Assembly (NCBI GenBank): GCA_028278345.1
Contig: JANQEL010000260.1
Location: forward strand, 1 to 52,228
Direction of reading: 5' to 3'
Length of the DNA stretch: 52,228 nt
Origin: Myxococcota bacterium
GTDB taxonomy: Bacteria > Myxococcota_A > UBA9160 > UBA4427
Shown here: one piece after another, positions 43,953 through 51,451 of the stretch
Numbering within the stretch: the first letter of the stretch is position 1
Layout: each line of letters begins with the position of its first letter
The notes under the pieces: generated by a model
What the model was told of the DNA's origin: nothing
The model's database searches: none
What the model saw: the letters and a program-made list of their open reading frames with translations, nothing else
Translations under genes and position numbers: made by a program

Positions 43953-44411
43953 TCACTCGTCTCGTGGCACGAAGCGGAAGACGGCGATGCCATCCGGCAC
44001 CGGGTCGTAGCCCCGGAGTTCGAGCACGGGGATGCGGTCGACCGGCGTGCTCACCAGCTCCGCCGTTGCGTCGAAGATCTGCTGCCCGACGCGAAGCCGC
44101 ACGAGCGGTTCCTGGATCCAGATCGAGGCCCAGCTCTCCGTGGGCCACCAGGAGGCGAGGGCCCAGCGATGGGATTGAACGTGGAGCGCGCCTTCGTAGA
44201 GGAAACAGTCGAGTTGGATCGAGTGCGGGTCGCTCGCGCGCGACTCGATCTCGCAGAAGGCACGGCCCTCGTCGAGGTGCGGTGTCCAATCGTCGGGGAA
44301 GTCGGATTCGTTGCCCGAGAGCGAGCCGCCCGGGATCGGGCCGCACGCGAGTGGGCCGGCCGCGAGGGCGAACAGGAGGAGTATCGGGGGGAGGGCCGAA
44401 CGGAGAGACAT
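43953..44411 (-). CDS. Lipoprotein, paralogous to the gene at 42447
   Basis: A 152-residue predicted lipoprotein. Signal peptide LPPILLLFALAAGPLAC ends in a lipobox Cys. The mature protein begins GPIPGGSLSGNESDFPDDW and is homologous to the lipoprotein at 42447. The family's 'R/V-R-V-G' strand and the C-terminal aromatic strand are kept ('VRLRVGQQIFDA', 'IAVFRFVPRDE'). It heads the five-gene minus-strand unit that ends with its paralogue. A TAGGCT hexamer lies 11 nt before the ATG and there is no ribosome site. Function is unknown. Confidence 0.72.
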   Translation of the reverse strand: MSLRSALPPILLLFALAAGPLACGPIPGGSLSGNESDFPDDWTPHLDEGRAFCEIESRASDPHSIQLDCFLYEGALHVQSHRWALASWWPTESWASIWIQEPLVRLRVGQQIFDATAELVSTPVDRIPVLELRGYDPVPDGIAVFRFVPRDE

Positions 44412-44426
44412 TACGTGGGTCGAGCC

Positions 44427-44450
44427 TACGAAAATCGCCGCGGGGCCGCG
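44427..44450 (-). terminator. Short GC hairpin with TTTT after the YjbR-like gene
   Basis: Minus-strand CGCGG-CC-CCGCG followed by GCGATTTTCG, 24 nt after the YjbR-like stop. The stem is only 5 bp with a 2-nt loop, so this is a weak intrinsic terminator candidate. It also lies just upstream of the lipoprotein promoter. Confidence 0.3.
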
Positions 44451-44474
44451 AGATCGATGGCGGACCCAACCGCG

Positions 44475-44924
44475 CTAACCGTCGGCTTCGAAGGCCTCGC
44501 GCTCGCGTTGGTTGGCGTGTCGCCACCACGCCGCTTCGAGGCGTTCGGCGAGAGTCTCGTGCGTGAGCCCGGAGAGGCGCGCCAGGATGTAGGGATAGCC
44601 GTGGTAGTGATCGGTCACGAAGAAGGTCTCACTCCGTACGTCGAGCAGCAGATCGCGATCGTCGGGGTCGCAGGACAGCACGATCGTGTCGCCATCTTCC
44701 CACATCCGCGCGAGGAGCTTCTTGCGAAGCTTGAAGGCGGGAGTTCCGTAGGAGGTGCCCTCTTCGACACCGGGCAGCGCGAGGGCGATCTTGCGTGCGC
44801 CGGCGAAGGTGAGTCCCCGCTTTCGCGCGACCTTCTTCCTCGCCGCCTTCTTTCGGGCGGCTTTCTTGCGAGCCGTCTTCTTCTTCTTCGAAGCCTTCTT
44901 CCTGGACGTCTTGCGCGCAGTCAT
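44475..44924 (-). CDS. MmcQ/YjbR-family protein with histone-like Lys-rich N-terminal tail
   Basis: A 149-residue protein. Residues 1-38 are almost pure Lys/Arg/Ala repeats (KKAARKKAARKKVARKR), like histone H1 tails, AlgP or other DNA-binding tails. The MmcQ/YjbR fold follows (about 39-145): 'ARKIALALPGVEEGTSYGTPAFKLRKKLLARMWEDGDTIVLSCDPDDRDLLL' and 'FVTDHYHGYPYILARLSGL'. YjbR proteins are small and structurally CyaY-like; their function is not settled, but DNA binding has been suggested. The tail makes nucleoid association likely (inference). It lies 38 bp after the lipase gene, on the same strand. Confidence 0.82.
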   Translation of the reverse strand: MTARKTSRKKASKKKKTARKKAARKKAARKKVARKRGLTFAGARKIALALPGVEEGTSYGTPAFKLRKKLLARMWEDGDTIVLSCDPDDRDLLLDVRSETFFVTDHYHGYPYILARLSGLTHETLAERLEAAWWRHANQREREAFEADG

Positions 44925-44962
44925 CGTGCGACCTCACTGGAGGCGTGTAACGACGCGGAGCT

Positions 44963-45817
44963 TCATTCAATGGGTCCGGCGACGATGCCCCCGTACTCGG
45001 CGCGCTCTTCCGGGGTGAGCGAAGAGCGGGTGAAGCGGCCGTTGCGCAGGAAGAAGACGACTTCGCGCGCGACGGGTTGGCTGCGCAGGATGCGATTGTG
45101 GTTCTCGTCGACGATCAGGAAGTCCGCCATGCCTTCGAGCTTCGCGCTCTCGACTCCCACGGTGCCGTCGTCCTTGCCGGGGATCATCCGGGAGCCGATC
45201 GGGTTGTGGGAGCGGTCTCCGGTGATCACGCCCACCTCGAAGTCCGCCGGCCCGAGCTTCACCGCCACGCTCGCTTCGCCCGTGCCGAGTTGCTGGGCGG
45301 CCGGCCCGGCGGCCCAGCGGAAGAATTCGCTCTTCTCCAATTCGTCGACGAGTTCGGTTCCGCGGTTGGGAGGCGCCAGCATCACGACGCGACCGAGGTT
45401 CTCGGGACGCGAATCGGCGAGCAGTGCACGCAACACGATGCCCCCCATCGAATGCGTGACGAAGTGGAGCGTCGAACCCGGTGTGTTGCAGCACGCCTCG
45501 ACCTGGCTCGCGAGGCCGGCAGCCAGTTCTTCGACGCTCTTCTTGCGCGACGGATAACCGATGTTGTGGATCGTGTAGCCGGCGTTCATGATTCGCCGCC
45601 CGATCCAACTCATCGCCCGCTCGCTGCGGCCGAGGCCGTGGAGCAGGATGACGTGATGGGTCGTCGATGCGCTACGCGCCGCGTCTGCGACCTCAATCGT
45701 GGCGGCCGCGTTCGCGCGCGCCGTACCGGCGGTGCCGACGGCGGCCAGGCTGACCGCGATCGTGCAGAGTACGGTCGCTTTCGCGATCCACCGCATACGC
45801 ATGTTGACGACTCTCAT
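44963..45817 (-). CDS. Exported alpha/beta-hydrolase (lipase-like)
   Basis: A 284-residue exported hydrolase. Signal peptide 'KATVLCTIAVSLAAVGTAGTARANA'. The oxyanion-hole HG motif is HHVILLHGLGRSERAM. The nucleophile elbow is THSMGGIVLRALL (Ser in the S-M-G-G). The final catalytic Asp and His are probably in 'KDDGTVGVES' and 'VDENHNRIL'. It resembles triacylglycerol lipases and esterases of the PGAP1-like group. The start is ATG at 45817; another in-frame ATG is five codons later. It lies 4 bp after the ABM gene stop and precedes the YjbR-like gene. Confidence 0.87.
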   Translation of the reverse strand: MRVVNMRMRWIAKATVLCTIAVSLAAVGTAGTARANAAATIEVADAARSASTTHHVILLHGLGRSERAMSWIGRRIMNAGYTIHNIGYPSRKKSVEELAAGLASQVEACCNTPGSTLHFVTHSMGGIVLRALLADSRPENLGRVVMLAPPNRGTELVDELEKSEFFRWAAGPAAQQLGTGEASVAVKLGPADFEVGVITGDRSHNPIGSRMIPGKDDGTVGVESAKLEGMADFLIVDENHNRILRSQPVAREVVFFLRNGRFTRSSLTPEERAEYGGIVAGPIE

Positions 45818-45821
45818 CGCG

Positions 45822-46133
45822 TCATCCGCGGCCCGGCAGGGCGACTTCGCCGGCGATCTCGTAGACCTTGACGTTCATGCTCTTGGGTTGGACCTGGCCG
45901 ATCGCCGCACCGAAGGAGGCCATGTGGGGCGTGGCGAAGTGGGCTTCGAGGGCGGCCATGTCGTCCCACAGCTCGGTGATGCGCATCATCGAGGGATCGC
46001 ACACGTCGACGGAGAATGCGTAGGTCTGACAACCGGGTTCCTTGCGGGTTTCGTTCTCCATCGTGGCGAGGGCGTCTTTCACCTTCTCGATGGCTCCCGC
46101 TTCGACTTCGATCTCGGCGGCGACGATCAGCAT
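45822..46133 (-). CDS. Antibiotic biosynthesis monooxygenase (ABM) domain protein
   Basis: A 103-residue single ABM domain, a dimeric ferredoxin-like fold. 'IVAAEIEVEAGAIEKVKDALATMENETRKEPGCQTYAFSVDVCDPSMMRITELWDDMAALEAHFATPHM' is the classical pattern of putative quinol monooxygenases (YgiN-like). It probably oxidises a small aromatic or quinol without a cofactor (inference). ATG with AAAGGAG 8 nt upstream. It heads the ABM-lipase-YjbR minus-strand unit and is divergent from the GFA gene. Confidence 0.88.
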   Translation of the reverse strand: MLIVAAEIEVEAGAIEKVKDALATMENETRKEPGCQTYAFSVDVCDPSMMRITELWDDMAALEAHFATPHMASFGAAIGQVQPKSMNVKVYEIAGEVALPGRG

Positions 46134-46279
46134 GCTGGATCTCCTTTGATTCCTGGATTCCTCGATATTTCGGGGCGCGTGGGAACCGAGACCGTACCGA
46201 GGGCCTGCGATCGATGCTCGCACCCCGAGATCCGATACCGTCGGGTTGGACGAGCGCCCCGCACAGGAGGTTCAGACGA

Positions 46280-46696
46280 ATGGTCGAAGGAAGCTGTCTC
46301 TGTGGGGGTGTGGCCTACCGCGCGGGCGGCCCGTTCGAGGCGATGGCGCGCTGTTACTGCAACGAGTGTCGCAAGGCGTCCGGGGCGGAGTGCGCGACCA
46401 ACGTCACGGTCGAGGAGGATCACGTCGAGTGGCTGCGGGGGCGCGAGCTGCTCTCGAGCTACGAGTCTTCCCCCGGAAACGTGCGGAGTTTCTGCAGCAA
46501 CTGCGGCTCCCCCGTCATGAAGAAGACGGAGTCGATCCCCGGAAAGTTGCGGTTGCGAACCGGCTTGTTCGACGGCGATCACGGCAGTCGAATCCAGCTG
46601 CACGTCTTCGTCGGCGAGCGGGCGGCCTGGACGGAGATACTCGACGATCTCCCGCAGTTCGAGCGCGTCCCCGTACCGAAGGAAAGCGACGCCTGA
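46280..46696 (+). CDS. GFA-family (Mss4-fold) zinc protein B
   Basis: A 138-residue GFA-superfamily protein. Zinc ligands are in GSCLCGGVAY, 'CYCNECRKASGAEC' and 'FCSNCGSPV'. 'MKKTESIPGKLRLRTGLFDGD' is the family's central strand region. It is the only plus-strand gene in the last 9.8 kb. AGGAGG with a 9-nt spacer fixes the ATG. It is convergent with the hydrolase gene 3 bp downstream. The catalytic role is unproven, as for its two paralogues. Confidence 0.9.
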   Translation: MVEGSCLCGGVAYRAGGPFEAMARCYCNECRKASGAECATNVTVEEDHVEWLRGRELLSSYESSPGNVRSFCSNCGSPVMKKTESIPGKLRLRTGLFDGDHGSRIQLHVFVGERAAWTEILDDLPQFERVPVPKESDA

Positions 46697-46699
46697 AGC

Positions 46700-47728
46700 T
46701 CAGCTGCGCGCGCCGTGGAGCGCCTTGCGCACCGCAGCCGCGGTGATCCGCTGCACGCGCGCCGAGCGTTCCGGCGAACCGAAGAAGCCGTGAAGGCCGC
46801 CTTCTCGGTGGAGCTGGGTCGGCACCCCGGCGGCTTCGAGTCGCTCGGCGTAGGCGATGCCCTGGTCGCGCAGGGGATCGAAGTGCGCGGTGATCACGAG
46901 CGCCGGTGGCAGGCCCGATAGATCGTCGGCGAAGAGCGGGCTCACGTAGGGATGGCGGCGCATCGCCGGATCGGGGACGTAGGCCTCGTACATCTGCGCG
47001 AGCCCCGAGACCTTCAGCATGTAGCGCTCGCCCGCCTCGCGATAGGACGGCCAGTCTTCACCGGCGAGATCCGTCGCGGGAATCATCAGGTGTTGAAAGC
47101 GGATCGGGGGTCCGCCCTGGTCGCGTGCGCGAAGGGCGAGAGCGGCGCTCAGGTTGCCGCCGGCACTGCCGCCGCCGATCGCGAGGCGGTTCGGGTCACC
47201 GCCGAGTTCCCGGGCGTTGGCGTAGAGCCATTCGAGCGCGGCGTAGCAATCGTCGAGGGGGGTGGGATAGGGATGGTCGGGCGCCATGCGGTAGTCGACG
47301 GACGCGATGATCATCTGTGCGTTGTTCGCCAGCGTCTTGACGGCGCCTTCCATCGCGAAGCCGTCCCCCATCCACCATCCACCACCGTGGATGTCGAGAT
47401 AGACGGGCAGGGGCTCGTCGATCCCGTCTTCGATGCGGGGCCAGTAGACGCGGATCGGGATCTCGGCACCGTTCGCCTCGATCGTGCGGTCTTCGACTCG
47501 CGCCATCTCCGGCCCCTTCGGCAGGCGCTCGCGAACCATGTCGTTCGCGGCCATGCGCGCCTCGGCGGAGAAGTCGATCGGTCGATCGTCCCACTCCGAC
47601 ATGCGCGCGACCAGGGCCGCCGCGTATTCGAGACGACCGATCGGGGTGAAGGTCCAGCTGTAGGTCACGACGGCGAGGACGATCCCGAGGCCGATGGCAA
47701 TTTCGAGCAGGCTCTTGAGTACGCGCAC
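46700..47728 (-). CDS. Alpha/beta-hydrolase of the hormone-sensitive-lipase (HSL) family
   Basis: A 342-residue esterase. The first 25 residues are a membrane anchor or signal ('LLEIAIGLGIVLAVVTYSW'). The HSL oxyanion motif is DIHGGGWWMGD, and the nucleophile elbow is GGGSAGGN with catalytic Ser. The acid and base are probably Asp in 'HFDPLRDQG' and His in 'GGLHGFFG'. It hydrolyses carboxylic esters. GTG at 47728 has AAAGGAAG upstream. It follows the PPOX-type gene by 19 bp and is probably the last gene of a unit with it. Confidence 0.92.
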   Translation of the reverse strand: MRVLKSLLEIAIGLGIVLAVVTYSWTFTPIGRLEYAAALVARMSEWDDRPIDFSAEARMAANDMVRERLPKGPEMARVEDRTIEANGAEIPIRVYWPRIEDGIDEPLPVYLDIHGGGWWMGDGFAMEGAVKTLANNAQMIIASVDYRMAPDHPYPTPLDDCYAALEWLYANARELGGDPNRLAIGGGSAGGNLSAALALRARDQGGPPIRFQHLMIPATDLAGEDWPSYREAGERYMLKVSGLAQMYEAYVPDPAMRRHPYVSPLFADDLSGLPPALVITAHFDPLRDQGIAYAERLEAAGVPTQLHREGGLHGFFGSPERSARVQRITAAAVRKALHGARS

Positions 47729-47747
47729 GGTTCTTCCTTTCGAAGCG

Positions 47748-48371
47748 TTAGTAGAGTTCTTCGTCGTAGTTCTTTTCGAGGGAGGTCTCGATTTCCCGAG
47801 CGACGTCGTCGCCCGCCTTCATTCGCGCGGCCAGCTGCTTGCCGAGATCGGCCTTCATGCCCTCGGGCCAGCTGTCCGGCTTCCACAGCTTGGAGCGGAT
47901 GAAGGCCTTGCCGCAGTGGAAGAAGCTCTCCTCGACGTGGACCCGGGTGGCGAGCAGGGCCGGCTTGTTGCGCGCGCTGAGGCGTTCGAGCACTTCGGGG
48001 TCGCGGGTCAGTTCGGCGCGACCGTTCACGCGCAGGGTTTCCTTCACGCCGGGAACGATGAAGATCAAACCGATCTGCGCATTCGCCAGGATATTGCGAA
48101 AGCCGTAGGCGAGTTTGTTGCCCGGACGTTCGGGGATCAGCAGGATCTTCTCGCTCTCCACTTCGACGAAGCCGGGGGCGTCGCCCTTGGGCGACACGTC
48201 GAGCCCGTGCTCGGGCGAACCCGTCGCGACCATGATGATCGGCGCGTGCTCGATGAAGCGCTTGGCGAAGGGATCGATGCTCTCGAAGAGCTTGGTCTGG
48301 ATCACCGGGTTCGGCGGTTCGATCAATTCGCGAAGCTGTTCCTCGCTTTCGATGGCGTGCGGATCACTCAT
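47748..48371 (-). CDS. PPOX-type FMN/heme-binding flavoprotein
   Basis: A 207-residue split-barrel flavoprotein of the pyridoxamine 5'-phosphate oxidase-like superfamily. 'FIEHAPIIMVATGSPEHGLDVSPKGDAPGFVEVESEKILLIPERPGNKLAYGFRNILANAQIGLIFIVPG' is the binding core. 'TLRVNGRAELTRDPEVLERL' and 'HCGKAFIRSKLW' are typical of the MSMEG_1061-like branch. It is probably FMN- or F420-dependent, with no known substrate. ATG overlaps the GFA stop (ATGA), with AGAGGA upstream. This coupling to a GFA gene is the clearest partner clue for either. Confidence 0.87.
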   Translation of the reverse strand: MSDPHAIESEEQLRELIEPPNPVIQTKLFESIDPFAKRFIEHAPIIMVATGSPEHGLDVSPKGDAPGFVEVESEKILLIPERPGNKLAYGFRNILANAQIGLIFIVPGVKETLRVNGRAELTRDPEVLERLSARNKPALLATRVHVEESFFHCGKAFIRSKLWKPDSWPEGMKADLGKQLAARMKAGDDVAREIETSLEKNYDEELY

Positions 48372-48805
48372 GCGTCGTCCTCTTTGATGGGTTCCATGCC
48401 GCTTGTGCCGCCGAGCTTGAGCAACGCGGGATCGATCGGCATCCAATCTACACGGTTGTCGAAGTGGATGTCGAAGGAAGGCGGCCGATCGATCGGTCCG
48501 TCGAAGTTTGCGAGCACGATGTCGATCGAATCGGGTTGTTCGGAGAGTTCACAGAAGAGCGAGCTGCCGCAGCGCTTGCAGAAGCTGCGCACGCCGTGAT
48601 CCGAAGAGGCGAAGCGCTCGAGTTGGTCTTCTCCGCGATCGATCGCGAACTGCGCACGCTTCACCACGACCCAGGTGACGTAGCCCGCGCCGTGGGCGCG
48701 ACGGCACATCGAGCAGTGACAGTGTCCACACCACTCGGTGGGCAGATCGACGTGGAAGCCCACCTGCCCGCAGAAGCACGAGCCGGTGACGGATTCATTC
48801 GGCAT
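48368..48805 (-). CDS. GFA-family (Mss4-fold) zinc protein C
   Basis: A 145-residue GFA-superfamily protein. 'GSCFCGQVGF', 'CHCSMCRRAHGAGY' and 'FCKRCGSSL' are the cysteine sets. 'SIDIVLANFDGPIDRPPSFDIHFDNRVDWM' closes the fold as in family members with an aromatic C-terminus. GGAGGAG precedes the ATG. It is coupled by ATGA overlap to the downstream PPOX gene and lies 10 bp from the next hydrolase gene upstream, so the three probably form an operon. Confidence 0.9.
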   Translation of the reverse strand: MPNESVTGSCFCGQVGFHVDLPTEWCGHCHCSMCRRAHGAGYVTWVVVKRAQFAIDRGEDQLERFASSDHGVRSFCKRCGSSLFCELSEQPDSIDIVLANFDGPIDRPPSFDIHFDNRVDWMPIDPALLKLGGTSGMEPIKEDDA

Positions 48806-48815
48806 GACGCTCCTC

Positions 48816-49616
48816 CTATCGATCGAGCAGGCCGTGGTCGGCGAGGAAGGGCTCGACCCACGGCCAGGAGAACGGACAGTCGTTGTGACCGCAGGGCATG
48901 CGGATCAACTCGGTCTCCGCGGCGGCCGCGAGCGCCTCGCCGTGTTCGACCGGGATGATCTCGTCGTGCGCTCCGTGGAGCACGAGGATCGGGATGTCGA
49001 GTTCGGACACCGCGGTGAGGTTGTCGAACGGATCGACCACGAGGAAGCCGGGGAAACCCAGTCGGCTCGCCATCGCACGGACACTCGTAAAAGAGGATTC
49101 GAGCACCATGGCGGCGAGAGGGCGTTCCAGCGCGAGAGCGCACGCCGCACCACCGCCGAGCGATCGCCCGTGGGCCACGATGGCGTCGGGGTCGACTCCC
49201 GGTTGATCGACGATGAAGTCGTAGGCGTGGAGCATCGTCCTGGTGATCGACTTCTGTCCGGGCGACCCGCCGGATCGTCCGTAGCCGGGGTATTCGACGA
49301 GCAACACCCCGACGCCGCGCTGGGTCACGTTCGCCCAAACAGGTCCCCAGTGATCGATCAGCTCGCCGTTGCCGTGGGTGAAGATCAGGACGGAAAAGCG
49401 ATTCTCGCGACTCGGCGGGCGCAGGAACCACGCTTCGGTGAGGTCGTCATCGCCGAGCCAGACGCGCTCCGCGCGTGGTGGGAGCGTCGGTTCGCCTGGC
49501 GGCGCGGGAGGCGCCGGGTAGAGGGCCTGCCGCTGCATCCCGCAAGCGAGTGCGAACAGACTGGCGACGATCAATAGAAAGACGATGGCTGTGCCCATGC
49601 GGGGAGTCTTCTGCAT
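48816..49616 (-). CDS. Lipoprotein alpha/beta-hydrolase (serine peptidase-like)
   Basis: A 266-residue lipid-anchored hydrolase. The signal 'IVFLLIVASLFALACG' has a lipobox Cys. Oxyanion motif 'IFTHGNGEL', nucleophile elbow AHGRSLGGGA (Ser), acid 'HGAHDEIIPVEHG' (Asp) and base 'PCGHNDCPF' (His) match the BEM46/YfhR-type family. Anchored at the cell envelope, it probably cleaves esters or peptides. ATG at 49616 starts the signal; a second ATG six codons later (49598) is equally plausible. It heads the hydrolase-GFA-PPOX-HSL unit. Confidence 0.88.
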   Translation of the reverse strand: MQKTPRMGTAIVFLLIVASLFALACGMQRQALYPAPPAPPGEPTLPPRAERVWLGDDDLTEAWFLRPPSRENRFSVLIFTHGNGELIDHWGPVWANVTQRGVGVLLVEYPGYGRSGGSPGQKSITRTMLHAYDFIVDQPGVDPDAIVAHGRSLGGGAACALALERPLAAMVLESSFTSVRAMASRLGFPGFLVVDPFDNLTAVSELDIPILVLHGAHDEIIPVEHGEALAAAAETELIRMPCGHNDCPFSWPWVEPFLADHGLLDR

Positions 49617-49655
49617 AGTCGAAACGCCCGTGCGGCGAAGGCCGATGAAGATCGC

Positions 49656-50111
49656 TCACTCGTCGGGCGCGCGAAACTCGATAAAGCGCGCGGGTTCTCC
49701 CCGGGTGCGGATTCGCTCGATTTCTTCGAGGGCCGTTCGTTGGGCGTCGATCGAAACCAGCTCCCGGGCGCGCTCGAAGCTGCACCAGGCGAAGTCCGAG
49801 TGCTCGTAGTTGAGCCGCACCTCGGCGTCGGCTTCGACCCAGGCCGAGTAGATGCGGATGTGGGGGCCGTCGCGCTGCGGGCTCCGGTAGACGCGGATCT
49901 CGCTGGCCTCGAGTTCGCGCAGGCGCAGCCCCGTCTCTTCTGCAGCCTCGCGCTGCACCGTGGCTCCGGCCTCTTCGCCCGGCTCGACGGTCCCCGCGAC
50001 CGGACACCACTCCTCTTCGAAGCCGCCGCCGGCGCGCTTCAAGAGCAGGGTTTCGATCGCGCCGTCGCGTTCGCGAAGGATGAAGACCGCAACGCCCGTG
50101 CACTCCGACAC
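49656..50111 (-). CDS. NUDIX hydrolase
   Basis: A 151-residue NUDIX enzyme that cleaves nucleoside diphosphates linked to another moiety. The box GTVEPGEEAGATVQREAAEETGLRL carries the metal-binding REAAEE. 'CTGVAVFILRERDGAIETLLLKRAGGGFEEEWCPVAG' is the preceding strand region. The GTG at 50111 is 5 bp after the stop of the GST-like gene, so translation is probably coupled; no other start is closer. A family within NUDIX cannot be set. Confidence 0.85.
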   Translation of the reverse strand: MSECTGVAVFILRERDGAIETLLLKRAGGGFEEEWCPVAGTVEPGEEAGATVQREAAEETGLRLRELEASEIRVYRSPQRDGPHIRIYSAWVEADAEVRLNYEHSDFAWCSFERARELVSIDAQRTALEEIERIRTRGEPARFIEFRAPDE

Positions 50112-50116
50112 CGCGA

Positions 50117-51442
50117 TCAGCGCTCGGCGTAGAGCAGGGCGCCTTCCTTGCGCACACGGCAGCCCTTCAAAATGGAAGACAGTTCGAGGAGCTCTTCTCC
50201 CCGCGAGAAGCCCGAAACGAACTCGCGCAACGACTGCTCGCCTTCGCGGCTCTCGCTCGCGCGTTCGATCGCGGCTTCGAGGCGCTGCAACATCCACACC
50301 TGATAGGGGACGACCATGCGGCGTCCCTTCAGGCCCCCGAGTTCGAATTCGTGGGTGAGGGCGCCGGTGCCGGTCTGGAGGTGTTCGAAGCCCGGGGTCG
50401 CGGTGAAGGTTTTGCCCGGGACTTCGCCGCCGGCTTCGTGGGCATCGCTCTCGATGTAGGCGGTGAGGACGCGACACGCATCGCTGAGCACCGGCCACAT
50501 CTCTTCGAAGAATATCTCGAGTATGGGAACGAGGGTTTCGGGGATCGCGTCGTCCTCGAGCCAGGCGCCGCCGTCGCTCGTCGCAACGCGCGGCAAGAGC
50601 TCACCGTCGTCATCGAGGCTGTAGAGCTTCTGCGTTTCCATACGCGCGTTGAGGGCGCCTTCACCGTTGGTGCGTTCGACCCATTCGCACACGATCGGGA
50701 AGTGGGTGCGCAGGGCGAAGCCCGACACGGCATCGCGGTAGAGATGCGCGTAGAGGCTCGCGAGCAGGCCGTAGTCGGCGAGGCTCGGCATGCCGCCGAG
50801 TACGAAGTCGTGCTGACTGAAGTGGGCTTCGAGGCGTTCGAGGATGCGGTGTTGGCTCGCCTGCCAGGCAAACTCCATGTCGCCGCCGCAGCCGAGGTGT
50901 ACGAGGCCCGCGTAGACGCCGCGCGGATCGCTGCGCGAGGTCGAGATGCCAAAGGCGGCTTCGAAGAAGCCGTGCCCCGCGGCGCGACGCGCATCCCCCG
51001 GTGCGCCTGCGGCCATCACCGCGCCCCACTGCTGCTCGTTGAAGCCGCGATGGTTCGGCGAGCGACCGTCTTCGCTGAAGTACCAGCGCTCCCAGAAGCC
51101 CGGCACCACCATCCACTCGTCGCCGAAGAGTTCGAGCAGGTACGCGGCGAGCATCTGGCGGGGGCGTGTCGCCGGGTCGGGGACGACGGGTGCAGCGGGA
51201 TGCGCGGCTTCGACGACGTCGATGATCTCGCTCGAGTCCTGCACCCAGCTGCCGTCCGGCGTCTGGAGCTGGGGCACGGCACCGCTGCCCGAGCGCGGTA
51301 TGAGCAGCCCCTGGATCAGTTCGGGTGTCGCGAGGATGTCCTCGAAGCCATCCCCCAGCGCACCGTGTCGCTGCTTGAAGCGGAGATAGGCGCGCGCCTT
51401 GCCGGAGAAGTAGCTGTGTTCCCAGGAGAAGAGGCGATACAT
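50117..51442 (-). CDS. Large GST-fold protein (GST N-terminal domain plus long C-terminal region)
   Basis: A 441-residue protein, about twice the length of a normal GST. Residues 1-80 form a GST N-terminal domain ('YRLFSWEHSYFSGKARAYLRF', 'GAVPQLQTPDGSWVQDSSEIIDVVE', with the Glu-Ser-type ligand as Ser-Ser-Glu). An all-helical region follows, with 'FVLGGMPSLADYGLLASLYAHLY' at about 220-245, which looks like the GST C-terminal N-cap motif. The last about 170 residues match no domain I know. It may conjugate or bind glutathione-like thiols. It is followed by the NUDIX gene and preceded by a GDSL gene 9 bp upstream. Confidence 0.8.
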   Translation of the reverse strand: MYRLFSWEHSYFSGKARAYLRFKQRHGALGDGFEDILATPELIQGLLIPRSGSGAVPQLQTPDGSWVQDSSEIIDVVEAAHPAAPVVPDPATRPRQMLAAYLLELFGDEWMVVPGFWERWYFSEDGRSPNHRGFNEQQWGAVMAAGAPGDARRAAGHGFFEAAFGISTSRSDPRGVYAGLVHLGCGGDMEFAWQASQHRILERLEAHFSQHDFVLGGMPSLADYGLLASLYAHLYRDAVSGFALRTHFPIVCEWVERTNGEGALNARMETQKLYSLDDDGELLPRVATSDGGAWLEDDAIPETLVPILEIFFEEMWPVLSDACRVLTAYIESDAHEAGGEVPGKTFTATPGFEHLQTGTGALTHEFELGGLKGRRMVVPYQVWMLQRLEAAIERASESREGEQSLREFVSGFSRGEELLELSSILKGCRVRKEGALLYAER

Positions 51443-51451
51443 ACGGGTTTC

